From Hyphomicrobiales bacterium (lineage in GTDB: Bacteria; Pseudomonadota; Alphaproteobacteria; Rhizobiales; Rhizobiaceae): a stretch of 64,000 bases of DNA. The stretch is taken from positions 124,001 to 188,000 of the forward strand of contig UCII01000012.1 in NCBI GenBank assembly GCA_900472485.1, in the 5' to 3' direction. The notes under the pieces are model-generated. The model saw nothing but the letters and a program-made list of their open reading frames with translations, was not told the origin of the DNA and made no database searches. Positions 38,774 through 46,846 of this stretch are shown piece by piece. Numbering within the stretch: the first letter of the stretch is position 1; each line of letters opens with the position of its first letter. The translations under genes and the position numbers were made by a program.

Positions 38774-40213
38774 ATGACCGTTGTCCGGACCATAGAAGAG
38801 CCTTCCGAAGTAAGTTTCGGCCGGCAGTCCCGCATCATCGCCTTTGTCGTCGCCGTCTCCTTCTTCATGCAGATCCTGGACGGTACCATCGTCACCACCT
38901 CGCTGCCGCAGATGGCGAAAACCTTCGGCGTCGAGCCGGTTTCGATGAGCATCGGCATCACGGTCTATCTGCTGACCATGGCCGCCTTCGTGCCCCTGGC
39001 CGGCTGGGCCGGCGATCGTTATGGCGCGCGGCGAGTGTTCCTGGCGTCGATTACGATCTTCACCGTGGCATCGCTGTTTTGCGGTCTCTCGGGCAATTTG
39101 ACCGAGTTCATCATTGCCCGTGCCGTTCAAGGCGTTGGCAGCGCGCTGATGACGCCCGTGGGACGCATCATCGTGCTGAAGAATGCTCGCAAATCCGATC
39201 TGGTGCATGCGATGTCGATGATCACCTGGCCGGCGCTGACCGCTCCTGTCATCGGCCCGGTGCTTGGCAGCTTCATCACCACCTATCTCAGCTGGCATTG
39301 GAATTTCCTGATCAATATCCCGATCGGCGTCATCGGTCTCGGCCTCGTCCTACGCTTCGTCCCGGATCAGCGGGAGGGAAATGTCGCGCGTCTTGATTTC
39401 ATCGGCTTCTTGCAATCGGCGGCGGGGTTGACCTTCCTGCTTGCCGGCCTCGAATTCGTGGTGCAGGGCACGACGGGGTTGGCGCCCAGCATTGGGTTGA
39501 TCGTAGCAGGTGTGGTTTTCTCCATGATCGCCACCCGGCATTTCATGACGGTCGATGCGCCCTTGCTCGATCTCTCCGCCTTCAAGGTGCAGACCTTCGC
39601 GATGTCGACGCTTTCGGCCGGCACGGCGAGCCGTGTGGCGATCAACGCGACGCCTTTCCTGATCCCGCTGCTCTTCCAGGTCGGTTTCGGGCGCACGGCG
39701 ATCGATGCGGGCACTTATCTGCTCTTCTATTTCGCCGGCAATCTCGGCATGAAGGCGATAACGACGCAGATGCTGAGGATTTTCGGTTTCCGCAACGTGC
39801 TCGTCGTCAACGGCCTGATCTCATCCGCAAGCATTGCCGGATGCGCGCTTCTGTCTCCATCGACACCAGACCCGTTGATATATTGCCTGCTATTCATCGC
39901 CGGCCTGTCACGGTCGATGAACTTCACGGCGCTGAATACGCTGGGGTTTGCCGATATCCATGCCGCGCAGCGCAGTTCCGCTTCCACATTGTCGAGCATG
40001 CTGCAGCAGGTTTCGCTGCTGCTGGGCGTCGCCGTCGCTGCCGCCGTTCTCAATCTCTCGCGCACGATTCATGGTGGGGAAACGCTCTCGCTCATCGATT
40101 TTCGCTGGGCTTTCCTCATCATTGGCCTTATCGGTGGCATCTCCGCATTGCGTTTTATCAGCCTGCCGCACGATGCCGGCGCAGAGGTATCCCGCCATAA
40201 AGTGAAGACCTGA
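38774..40213 (+). CDS. MFS drug efflux transporter, DHA2 (14-span) family
   Basis: A 479-residue inner-membrane exporter of the EmrB/QacA type. LDGTIVTTSLPQMA in the first span matches the DHA2 motif (LDxTIVNVALP), GDRYGARRVF is the motif A loop, and GSALMTPVGR resembles the antiporter motif C region. The start MTVVRTIEE is the first ATG; a TTG nine codons earlier is possible and neither has a clear ribosome site. The substrate is unknown and no regulator is adjacent. Confidence 0.85.
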   Translation: MTVVRTIEEPSEVSFGRQSRIIAFVVAVSFFMQILDGTIVTTSLPQMAKTFGVEPVSMSIGITVYLLTMAAFVPLAGWAGDRYGARRVFLASITIFTVASLFCGLSGNLTEFIIARAVQGVGSALMTPVGRIIVLKNARKSDLVHAMSMITWPALTAPVIGPVLGSFITTYLSWHWNFLINIPIGVIGLGLVLRFVPDQREGNVARLDFIGFLQSAAGLTFLLAGLEFVVQGTTGLAPSIGLIVAGVVFSMIATRHFMTVDAPLLDLSAFKVQTFAMSTLSAGTASRVAINATPFLIPLLFQVGFGRTAIDAGTYLLFYFAGNLGMKAITTQMLRIFGFRNVLVVNGLISSASIAGCALLSPSTPDPLIYCLLFIAGLSRSMNFTALNTLGFADIHAAQRSSASTLSSMLQQVSLLLGVAVAAAVLNLSRTIHGGETLSLIDFRWAFLIIGLIGGISALRFISLPHDAGAEVSRHKVKT

Positions 40214-40316
40214 TCAAAACCTTCAAATTCTTAACGATATTGACAGGCAAGCCGCTGTAAAGTGAGCTGCCGGTTCCCATATGAAATCCGCGTCAACTCC
40301 CACAGGAGGCAGTCCC

Positions 40317-40622
40317 ATGCTGCTCAGAACCCTCGCCATCTCCGCTCTCGTCCTCGGCATGTCCAGCGCCGCGATGGCGGAGCAGGTGCACAAGCATCAT
40401 CCCAAGCGCGTCAATGTCGAGGCGTTCCAGGCCGATGTCGGCAGCGTCGACCATTCGAAGGATGCGATCCTTCCGGACGGCACGATCAATACCGATCCGT
40501 CGGTGACCGGTCCGATCCGCGCCGGCGACTCCATTTCCCGCCTGCAGTGCGCCGCTGCCCCCAACTCCGTCGGTGCTCGCTCGAGCACCTATAGTGCAGG
40601 CTCCGCCTCGCTTTGCCCGTAA
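40317..40622 (+). CDS. Small secreted protein, function unknown
   Basis: A 101-residue protein with a signal peptide (MLLRTLAISALVLGMSSAAMA) and a mature part starting EQVHKHHPKR. It has two Cys residues near the C-terminus that could form a disulfide. CACAGGAGG precedes the ATG. I do not recognise a family; similar small exported proteins are frequent in rhizobia. Confidence 0.65.
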   Translation: MLLRTLAISALVLGMSSAAMAEQVHKHHPKRVNVEAFQADVGSVDHSKDAILPDGTINTDPSVTGPIRAGDSISRLQCAAAPNSVGARSSTYSAGSASLCP

Positions 40623-40634
40623 CGACGTGATGGC

Positions 40635-40659
40635 TCGAGCTGGCCTTAAGCCAGCTCGA
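40635..40659. terminator. Hairpin between convergent small genes
   Basis: TCGAGCTGGC (40635-40644) and GCCAGCTCGA (40650-40659) are perfect 10-bp arms around CTTAA. It follows the secreted-protein gene and contains the stop codon of the convergent PIN toxin. There is no clear T-tract. Confidence 0.5.
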
Positions 40660-41041
40660 TATCTGTCTGCTTGAACCGGTCGCTTTTCGACAATAGCGGC
40701 TGGCGATAATAGCGAGCGCAGGCATAGGTCAAGCAGTCGTCAAGGCTGAGGCACGCCGGATGGCCGCCTTGGCCATAGCGCTCGTAGGCTTCCGTCGCTA
40801 AGGTGGCGGCGCGGGGCGGCACCGCAAGCAGTTGAATGTTCATGAGCTGCAGAAACGTGCGGACAGCTTCGCCGGCCTCGGTCGGCGACAATCCCAAAGC
40901 GTCGGAGATCAGAATTGCGGCATTCGCCGCGACAAGCGGTGACGTCATTCGCGCCGTTGCCGGCTGCATGCGGGTGGCGAAGGCGCGCGCCTCCTCCTCG
41001 TCGGTCATCATCGCCGACAGCACTGAAGCGTCGATGAACAT
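40646..41041 (-). CDS. PIN-domain VapC-like protein with a substituted active-site residue (module 3)
   Basis: A 131-residue PIN-domain protein of the VapC type (start MFIDASVLSAMM). Asp4, Asp101/102 (SLDDCLTYACA) and Asp121 (KSDRF) fit the active site. The position that is usually Glu in this subfamily (SPLVLLEAVL) is Asn40 here (SPLVAANAAIL), so one acidic metal-site residue is missing and activity may be weak or lost. It overlaps the antitoxin stop by one base. Confidence 0.82.
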   Translation of the reverse strand: MFIDASVLSAMMTDEEEARAFATRMQPATARMTSPLVAANAAILISDALGLSPTEAGEAVRTFLQLMNIQLLAVPPRAATLATEAYERYGQGGHPACLSLDDCLTYACARYYRQPLLSKSDRFKQTDIELA

Positions 41042-41268
41042 CAAATCTCTCCCGCTATGTCGGCACTTACGCTTTTGGCGATGGCCTTCTGCTTGAGATT
41101 GCGGCAAAAAGCGACGGCGACGTCGGCAAGGGCCGGCTTGGTCAGCTCCTCATCCAGCGCCTTCTGCAAGGCAAGCCGCACGGCTTCTGTCTTGGTGGTG
41201 GCCTTGGTCAGCGCCTGATAGCGGCGCGCCAATCGGTCGATGGCGTCGTCCTTAATGTAAAGCGGCAT
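41041..41268 (-). CDS. VapB-family antitoxin (module 3)
   Basis: A 75-residue antitoxin of the VapB type (Rv0623/PSK-like): MPLYIKDDAIDRLARRYQAL with TKTEAVRLALQKALDEEL, a ribbon-helix-helix core. It is directly upstream of the PIN gene. GGATATCC-centred symmetry upstream (41289-41304) is the probable operator. Confidence 0.85.
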   Translation of the reverse strand: MPLYIKDDAIDRLARRYQALTKATTKTEAVRLALQKALDEELTKPALADVAVAFCRNLKQKAIAKSVSADIAGEI

Positions 41269-41288
41269 GGAGAATATCCCCTCAAAGT

Positions 41289-41304
41289 CTATGGATATCC
41301 TTAG
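41289..41304. promoter_or_regulatory. Palindrome, candidate operator of TA module 3
   Basis: CTATGGATATCCTTAG is symmetric apart from one mismatched pair and lies 20 bp upstream of the antitoxin ATG, the normal site for VapB autoregulation. Confidence 0.45.
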
Positions 41305-41365
41305 GGTCTGTACGCGGTGAGGGCAATCATATCCGCCATCGATCGTATCCTCTTTCCTGCGATAT

Positions 41366-41387
41366 TTAGATGACGATCATCATCTAA
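41366..41387. promoter_or_regulatory. Perfect inverted repeat upstream of the thiolase gene
   Basis: TTAGATGA (41366-41373) and TCATCTAA (41380-41387) are perfect 8-bp arms with a 6-bp spacer, 50 bp upstream of the ATG. The shape fits a TetR- or MarR-type operator; no such regulator gene is adjacent. Confidence 0.45.
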
Positions 41388-41437
41388 CGTGATAGGAATA
41401 GGCTGAAGATATGATTTGCAGACCGTAAGGAGATGTC

Positions 41438-42628
41438 ATGTCCGCTATCGATCCCATTGTCATCGTTTCCGCCACCCGCACGCCGCTGGGCCGTTTCCAG
41501 GGAGATCTTTCGCACTTGCAGGCGCATGAGCTTGGCGCGCATGTCATCCGCGCGGCGTTGGCGCGTGCCGATCTTTCGGTGGAGAAAGTGGATGAAGTTC
41601 TATTCGGCTGCGTCCTGCCTGCGGGGCAGGGACAGGCGCCGGCCCGGCAGGCTGCTCGCGGGGCTGGTCTGCCGGATGCCGTCGGCGCCACCACGATCAA
41701 CAAGGTCTGCGGCTCCGGCATGAAGGCGACCATGCTGGCGCATGATCTGCTTCTCGCCGGCTCGGCCTCCATCGCAGTCGCCGGCGGCATGGAATCGATG
41801 TCGAATGCGCCTTATCTGCTTGCCAAGGCGCGGGGCGGCTACCGCATGGGCCACGACCGCATCTTCGATCACATGATGCTGGACGGGCTGGAAGATGCCT
41901 ATGAGAAGGGCCGCTCGATGGGCGATTTCGGCGAGCTGGCGGTCGAGGCCTATCAGTTCAGCCGCGACGATCAGGATGCCTATGCGATCGAGACTTTATC
42001 GCGCGCCCGTGCCGCAACGGAGAACGGCGCCTTCGAAGCCGAAATCACGCCAGTTTCCGTCATGGCCAAGGGCGGCCCGATCACCATCGCCAAGGACGAG
42101 CATCCGCAAAAGGTCTCGCCGGAAAAAATCCCGACGCTGAAGCCCGCCTTCCGCAAGGACGGCACGATTACGGCTGCCAGTGCCTCGGCCAATGCCGATG
42201 GCGCGGCCGCCTTGATCCTGACTCGCCGTTCGCTTGCCGAGCGTGAGGGATTGCCGATCCTTGCCGAAATCAAGGCGCATGGCACGCATAGCCAAGAGCC
42301 CGCCTGGTACACGACAGCGCCGATCCCGGCGATCCGCAAGCTGCTCGACAAGACGGGCTGGAAGATCGGCGATGTCGATCTCTTCGAAATCAACGAGGCC
42401 TTCGCCGTCGTCGCCATGGCGGCTGCCAAGGAGCTCGGAATTGCTCGTGACCGTCTCAATGTTAACGGCGGCGCCTGCGCGCTTGGCCATCCGATCGGCG
42501 CCACAGGTGCGCGGTTGATCGTGACCCTGCTGCATGCGCTGGAGCGTCGGGGAGCAAGGCGTGGTGTTGCCGCGCTCTGCATCGGTGGCGGCGAGGCAAC
42601 GGCTATTGCTGTGGAGCGGGTTGGCTGA
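41438..42628 (+). CDS. Acetyl-CoA acetyltransferase (thiolase)
   Basis: A 396-residue thiolase that makes or cleaves acetoacetyl-CoA. The nucleophile Cys91 lies in NKVCGSGMKA; the second-half motifs NEAFA, GGACALGHPIGATGAR with the catalytic His, and CIGGGEA with the second Cys are intact. It stands alone; no acetoacetyl-CoA reductase or CoA-transferase is adjacent, so biosynthetic (PHB) and degradative roles cannot be separated. The inverted repeat at 41366 suggests dedicated control. Confidence 0.9.
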   Translation: MSAIDPIVIVSATRTPLGRFQGDLSHLQAHELGAHVIRAALARADLSVEKVDEVLFGCVLPAGQGQAPARQAARGAGLPDAVGATTINKVCGSGMKATMLAHDLLLAGSASIAVAGGMESMSNAPYLLAKARGGYRMGHDRIFDHMMLDGLEDAYEKGRSMGDFGELAVEAYQFSRDDQDAYAIETLSRARAATENGAFEAEITPVSVMAKGGPITIAKDEHPQKVSPEKIPTLKPAFRKDGTITAASASANADGAAALILTRRSLAEREGLPILAEIKAHGTHSQEPAWYTTAPIPAIRKLLDKTGWKIGDVDLFEINEAFAVVAMAAAKELGIARDRLNVNGGACALGHPIGATGARLIVTLLHALERRGARRGVAALCIGGGEATAIAVERVG

Positions 42629-42686
42629 CTGGAGCGATAGAGGGGGGCTGGCCAAGCACGCCAATCGATGCCGCACCTGCCGGCGT

Positions 42687-42838
42687 GGCCCATCCTCCTA
42701 GCCTTCTCCCCTTGGGGAGAAGGTGGCCCGAAGGGTCGGATGAGGGGGCTATCGATTTGAGTTCATGGATTTTCGTAGTCTTGGCGGGCACCCCCTCACC
42801 CGCCTGGCGGCACCTTCTCCCCGCTGGGGAGAAGGGCA
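42687..42838. repeat. Palindromic intergenic repeat, variant element
   Basis: Two short palindromes, CCTTCTCCCC/GGGGAGAAGG (42702-42723) and CCTTCTCCCCGC-type (42812-42836), flank a spacer that also holds GGATGAGGGGG (42738-42748) and the near complement CCCCCTCACC. It is related in style to the elements at 5441 and 21671 but has different outer arms. It lies between convergent genes and may act as a terminator. Confidence 0.6.
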
Positions 42839-42844
42839 ATCCCG

Positions 42845-45352
42845 CTATTTCGCCAGCCGTAGCCTCAGTGCATTGGCGATCACCGAGACCGACGACAGGC
42901 TCATCGCGGCTGCAGCGATCATCGGCGACAGAAGCAGGCCGAAGACCGGGTAGAGCACGCCGGCTGCGAGCGGCACGCCGAGCGCATTGTAGCCGAAGGC
43001 AAAGGCAAGATTCTGCTTGATGTTGCGGATGGTCGCTTCCGATAGGTGACGCGCCCGTACGATGCCGTTGAGATCGCCCTTCACCAGCGTAATGCCGGCG
43101 CTTTCCATGGCGACATCGGCGCCCGTGCCCATGGCGATGCCGACATCGGCTGATGCAAGCGCGGGAGCATCATTGACGCCATCGCCCGCCATGGCAACGA
43201 TGCGGCCCTCGGCCCGCAACTCGTCGACCAGCGCCTTCTTGCCTTCCGGCAGCATATCCGCGCGCACCTCGTCGATGCCAAGCTCTCTGGCGACGGCGGC
43301 GGCGGTCTTGCCGTTATCGCCGGTCGCCATGACGATCGTCAGGCCGCTTTCATGCAGCGCCTTGATGGCGGCTGCCGTGGTCGGCTTGATCCGGTCGGCG
43401 ACGGCGACGAGGCCGGCCAGCTTCCTGTCGATGGCGACGAACATGACGGTCTTGCCCTCGCCGCGCAGGCGCTCCGTCTCGGCTTCCAAGGCATCGGTCG
43501 AAACCGCAAGGTCGGACATCATCGCGGCATTGCCGAGCGCGATCGTAGAGTCGCCGGCGCGGCCCTCCACGCCCTTGCCGGTCACCGCCGCAAAGCCGGA
43601 TATCTCGACGAAGCGCGCCCCGCGTTCCTCGGCGCCGGCAACAATGGCTTCAGCCAGCGGGTGTTCGGAGCCGCGCTCCAGGCTGGCGGCGAGCGAGAGG
43701 AGGCGTGCCTCGTCCGTGCCTGTCGCGGGGACGATGTCGGTCAGGTTCGGCTTGCCCTCGGTCAGCGTACCCGTCTTGTCGACGATCAGCGTGTCCACTT
43801 TCGCAAAGCGTTCCAGAGCCTCGGCATCGCGCACCAGCACGCCTTCCTGCGCGCCGCGGCCGGTGGCGATCATGATCGACATGGGCGTTGCCAGTCCAAG
43901 CGCGCAGGGGCAGGCGATGATCAGCACGGCGACGGCGGCAAGCAGCGCATGCGCCAGCCGAGGCTCCGGCCCGACAAAGGCCCAGACGGCGAAAGCGATG
44001 ATGGCAGCTGCGACAACGGCCGGCACAAAGACGGCAGAGACGCGATCGACCATCGTTTGGATCGGCGCGCGCGAGCGCTGCGCCTTGGCGACAAGCTCGA
44101 CGATGCGCGAGAGCGTGGTCTCGGCGCCGACTTTCTCGGCCTGCATGATGAGCGCGCCATTTTTGTTGATCGTGCCGCCGGTCAAGGCATCGCCCCTGGC
44201 CTTTTCGACCGGCAGGGGCTCGCCTGTGATCATCGATTCATCGACGGTCGATTGGCCCTCGATGACGGAGCCGTCCACGGGAACGCGCTCGCCGGGTCGC
44301 ACGCGCAGCCGGTCGCCGGCCTGGATCTCGTCGACGGGCACATCGGTTTCGCTACCATTGGCGCCGATGCGTCTTGCCGTTTTCGGCGCGAGATCGAGAA
44401 GGGCGCGAATGGCCGAGCCGGTGCGCTCGCGGGCTTTCAATTCCAGTACCTGGCCGACGAAGACCAGCGCGACGATGACGGAAGCCGCCTCGAAATAAAC
44501 GGGCACGCTCTCGCCATGTCCTCGGAAGCTCATCGGAAACAGGCCGGGGGCGAGCGTGGCGATGACGCTGTAGACATAGGCGGTGCCGACGCCGAGGCCG
44601 ATCAGTGTCCACATATTGGGGCTGCGGTTGACAAGCGAGTTCCAGGCGCGGCGGAAGAAGGGAAGAGCCGCCCAAAGCACGACTGGCGTTGCGAGGACAA
44701 GCTCGACCCAGGTGGCGATCGGCTCGCCAATCCAGTCGCGAATGGGCAGGCCGATCATCGGCCCCATGCTGATGGCAAGCAGCAGCAGCGACAGCGCGGC
44801 GCTGATCCAGAGCCGGCGTGTGAAATCGGTAAGTTCCGGGTTCGGGCCTTCATCGGCCGTGGGAACACCCATCGGCTCCAGCGCCATGCCGCATTTCGGG
44901 CAATCGCCGGGATGGTCGCTGATGACCTCGGGGTGCATCGGGCAGGTATAGAGCGTGCCTTTCGGCACCGGCTTTGGCGCGGGTCTGTTGCCATCGAGAT
45001 AAGCTGATGGCTCCGCTTCGAACTTCGCCTTGCAGCTGGCTGAGCAGAAATAGAATTTCTCACCCTCGTGCTTCATGAAATGGCGGGCGGTGGCGCGATC
45101 GACCACCATACCGCAGACGGGATCTTTTGCTGTGAGATAGTTTTCCGGTGCAGCCTCGAATTTTGCGCGGCAGCCATTGCTGCAGAAGTGGAAAATACGG
45201 CCGTGATAATCCATCGACGGCTTACCAGCATCGGGATTGACGGTCATGCCGCAGACGGGATCGCGGATCACCACATCCTGAATGTCGGCATCATGATGAT
45301 GGTGATGACCGTGGCCATGATGGCCGTGATCGTGCTCGTTGTGCGGTGCCAT
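42845..45352 (-). CDS. Heavy-metal (copper-type) P1B ATPase with two YHS domains
   Basis: An 835-residue membrane pump. The N-terminus is His-rich ([12 protein letters not shown]), followed by two YHS domains (DPVCGM at residues 31-36 and again at 77-82), then a heavy-metal-binding segment (YTCPMHPEV to CPKCGMAL, about 135-157). These replace the usual HMA domains. The core has the CPC metal motif ([11 protein letters not shown]), DKTGT phosphorylation site and [10 protein letters not shown] hinge, as in Cu(I) exporters. AGGAGT precedes the ATG. No CueR-type regulator is adjacent. Export of Cu(I) or Ag(I) is the best guess. Confidence 0.88.
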   Translation of the reverse strand: MAPHNEHDHGHHGHGHHHHHDADIQDVVIRDPVCGMTVNPDAGKPSMDYHGRIFHFCSNGCRAKFEAAPENYLTAKDPVCGMVVDRATARHFMKHEGEKFYFCSASCKAKFEAEPSAYLDGNRPAPKPVPKGTLYTCPMHPEVISDHPGDCPKCGMALEPMGVPTADEGPNPELTDFTRRLWISAALSLLLLAISMGPMIGLPIRDWIGEPIATWVELVLATPVVLWAALPFFRRAWNSLVNRSPNMWTLIGLGVGTAYVYSVIATLAPGLFPMSFRGHGESVPVYFEAASVIVALVFVGQVLELKARERTGSAIRALLDLAPKTARRIGANGSETDVPVDEIQAGDRLRVRPGERVPVDGSVIEGQSTVDESMITGEPLPVEKARGDALTGGTINKNGALIMQAEKVGAETTLSRIVELVAKAQRSRAPIQTMVDRVSAVFVPAVVAAAIIAFAVWAFVGPEPRLAHALLAAVAVLIIACPCALGLATPMSIMIATGRGAQEGVLVRDAEALERFAKVDTLIVDKTGTLTEGKPNLTDIVPATGTDEARLLSLAASLERGSEHPLAEAIVAGAEERGARFVEISGFAAVTGKGVEGRAGDSTIALGNAAMMSDLAVSTDALEAETERLRGEGKTVMFVAIDRKLAGLVAVADRIKPTTAAAIKALHESGLTIVMATGDNGKTAAAVARELGIDEVRADMLPEGKKALVDELRAEGRIVAMAGDGVNDAPALASADVGIAMGTGADVAMESAGITLVKGDLNGIVRARHLSEATIRNIKQNLAFAFGYNALGVPLAAGVLYPVFGLLLSPMIAAAAMSLSSVSVIANALRLRLAK

Positions 45353-45523
45353 GTCATACTCCTCTGCCCAAAGGGGCGTCGGATAGGTTTATGGACCTTC
45401 CCATCGCTGGAAGGTCAAGGCGGAAAATAGTGATTGCCATCCACAGTTCACAGGGTCGCCTTCCTATCTCGCCGCGGATGGCGATGATAAGTTCCGTAAG
45501 ATCGATGCAATGATGTGATTCCA

Positions 45524-46633
45524 ATGCGATATGATCTGACAACGCTGCCGCTTGCCATGCTTCTGCCCGCTATCGTCAAGGCGGAGGATATGTTGGCGCG
45601 GCTGGATGAGCGTGTCTTGAGGCATGCGGTGGCGGATGGCTTTCGCGAGCGCGGGCACTTTTTCGATGCAGCGGGTGCGCTCTGGGTCGGCGGCGAACTC
45701 GTGCATGTGGAGGATCTCGTCCTGCATGATGCGCGCATGGATACGCGCACACCGACGCACGAGCTGACCATCGCCCACGCGGTGCTGCGTAGCCGTCGCC
45801 GCCTTTGGACCGCCGATCCTTCCTGGGGGCTGGAGCCGGCCGGTCTTGCCGTTCTGCGCGGTGATGTCGGCGAAGCCGACGACGCCATTGCGCCGCGTTC
45901 CCCGCCTGTCCCGGCTATGGAATCCGACGAGCCGGAGGATGAGGAAGACGATTTCGGTGTCGATTTCGCCGAGATCGACGCGATCCTCGCCCGATCTGAC
46001 AAGATCCTGAACGGCGGCGTTCCGGAAGCCCGGCAGCCGACCGTTGATGTTGATGATCCCCTTGCGCTCGTTCGCGATGAGGATTGGGATGAGGACGAGC
46101 GGCTGGAGAGTTGGCGTGCCGTCATTCGCGAGGCGGATCTGTTGCCGCCCGTTCTCGGCGCGGCGGTGCTTTTCGATGCCTGGGAGCGCATCGAGCCACT
46201 ACGGCGGCAGCATTGGCTCGGCGGCTTGCTGGTCAGCGCCTATCTGCGCAGCCGGGGCAAGGTCACATCCCATCTCTTCTGCCTGAATGTCGGCCTGAAA
46301 GCCGTCCGTCACGACCGCCGGCGTGCGCCGGATCGCACCACGCGGCTGACAGCCTTTCTGGAGGCCATGGCACTTTCGGCCGATTCGGGCCTGAAGGAGC
46401 TCGATCGCCTTTCGCTTGCCCGGCTGCAGATGGAGCTCCGGCTCAAGGACCGGCGATCCAACAGCAGCCTGCCCGAAGTCATCGATATCGTGCTGTCGCG
46501 GCCGATCGTTTCGGCGAAAATGATCGCACGTCATGTCGGCGTCACCTCCAGAGGCGCGCTTAATCTGGTGGCCGAGCTCGGCCTGCGCGAGATGACGGGT
46601 CGCGGTCGCTACCGTGGCTGGGGCGTGCTTTGA
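45524..46633 (+). CDS. DUF1612/helix-turn-helix protein (RHE_PE00001 type)
   Basis: A 369-residue protein of the rhizobial DUF1612 family. It has an N-terminal domain with MRYDLTTLPLAMLLPAIVKAE, an acidic middle stretch (ESDEPEDEEDDFGVD) and a C-terminal helix-turn-helix-like end (KMIARHVGVTSRGALNLVAELGLREMTGRGRYRGWGVL). Members are common on rhizobial plasmids and their function is unknown; resemblance to Fic-associated proteins has been noted. The ATG at 45524 was preferred to a GTG three codons earlier. It has no operon partner. Confidence 0.78.
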   Translation: MRYDLTTLPLAMLLPAIVKAEDMLARLDERVLRHAVADGFRERGHFFDAAGALWVGGELVHVEDLVLHDARMDTRTPTHELTIAHAVLRSRRRLWTADPSWGLEPAGLAVLRGDVGEADDAIAPRSPPVPAMESDEPEDEEDDFGVDFAEIDAILARSDKILNGGVPEARQPTVDVDDPLALVRDEDWDEDERLESWRAVIREADLLPPVLGAAVLFDAWERIEPLRRQHWLGGLLVSAYLRSRGKVTSHLFCLNVGLKAVRHDRRRAPDRTTRLTAFLEAMALSADSGLKELDRLSLARLQMELRLKDRRSNSSLPEVIDIVLSRPIVSAKMIARHVGVTSRGALNLVAELGLREMTGRGRYRGWGVL

Positions 46634-46700
46634 GGCGCTGCAGCGGCTTGTGCGGGTAGACGCATCCACCTTGCAACCACAACCCTAGTTTTTCGTCCAA

Positions 46701-46720
46701 TGTTACAGTTTGTTACGCTA
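46701..46720. promoter_or_regulatory. Direct repeat upstream of the MdtABC-type operon
   Basis: TGTTACAGTT is followed directly by TGTTACGCTA, a 10-bp direct repeat of TGTTAC about 130 bp upstream of the adaptor gene. Tandem hexamers at one-turn spacing are typical of OmpR-family response regulators. No two-component gene is adjacent. Confidence 0.35.
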
Positions 46721-46846
46721 AGTGGCGCTAAAATGGACAAAATTTAATGGCCATACCAAATTCCTAAGCGGCACGATGCAAGCTAAGGTCGCGCCATGAA
46801 TAGCGGGGGATCGTCATCGCCCCGGGATTTGAGGAAAGGTGCGTGA

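Noticed and set aside
43352..45007. 551-residue plus-strand ORF antisense to the P1B ATPase
   Set aside because: Shadow frame of a clear ATPase; no motif or ribosome site.
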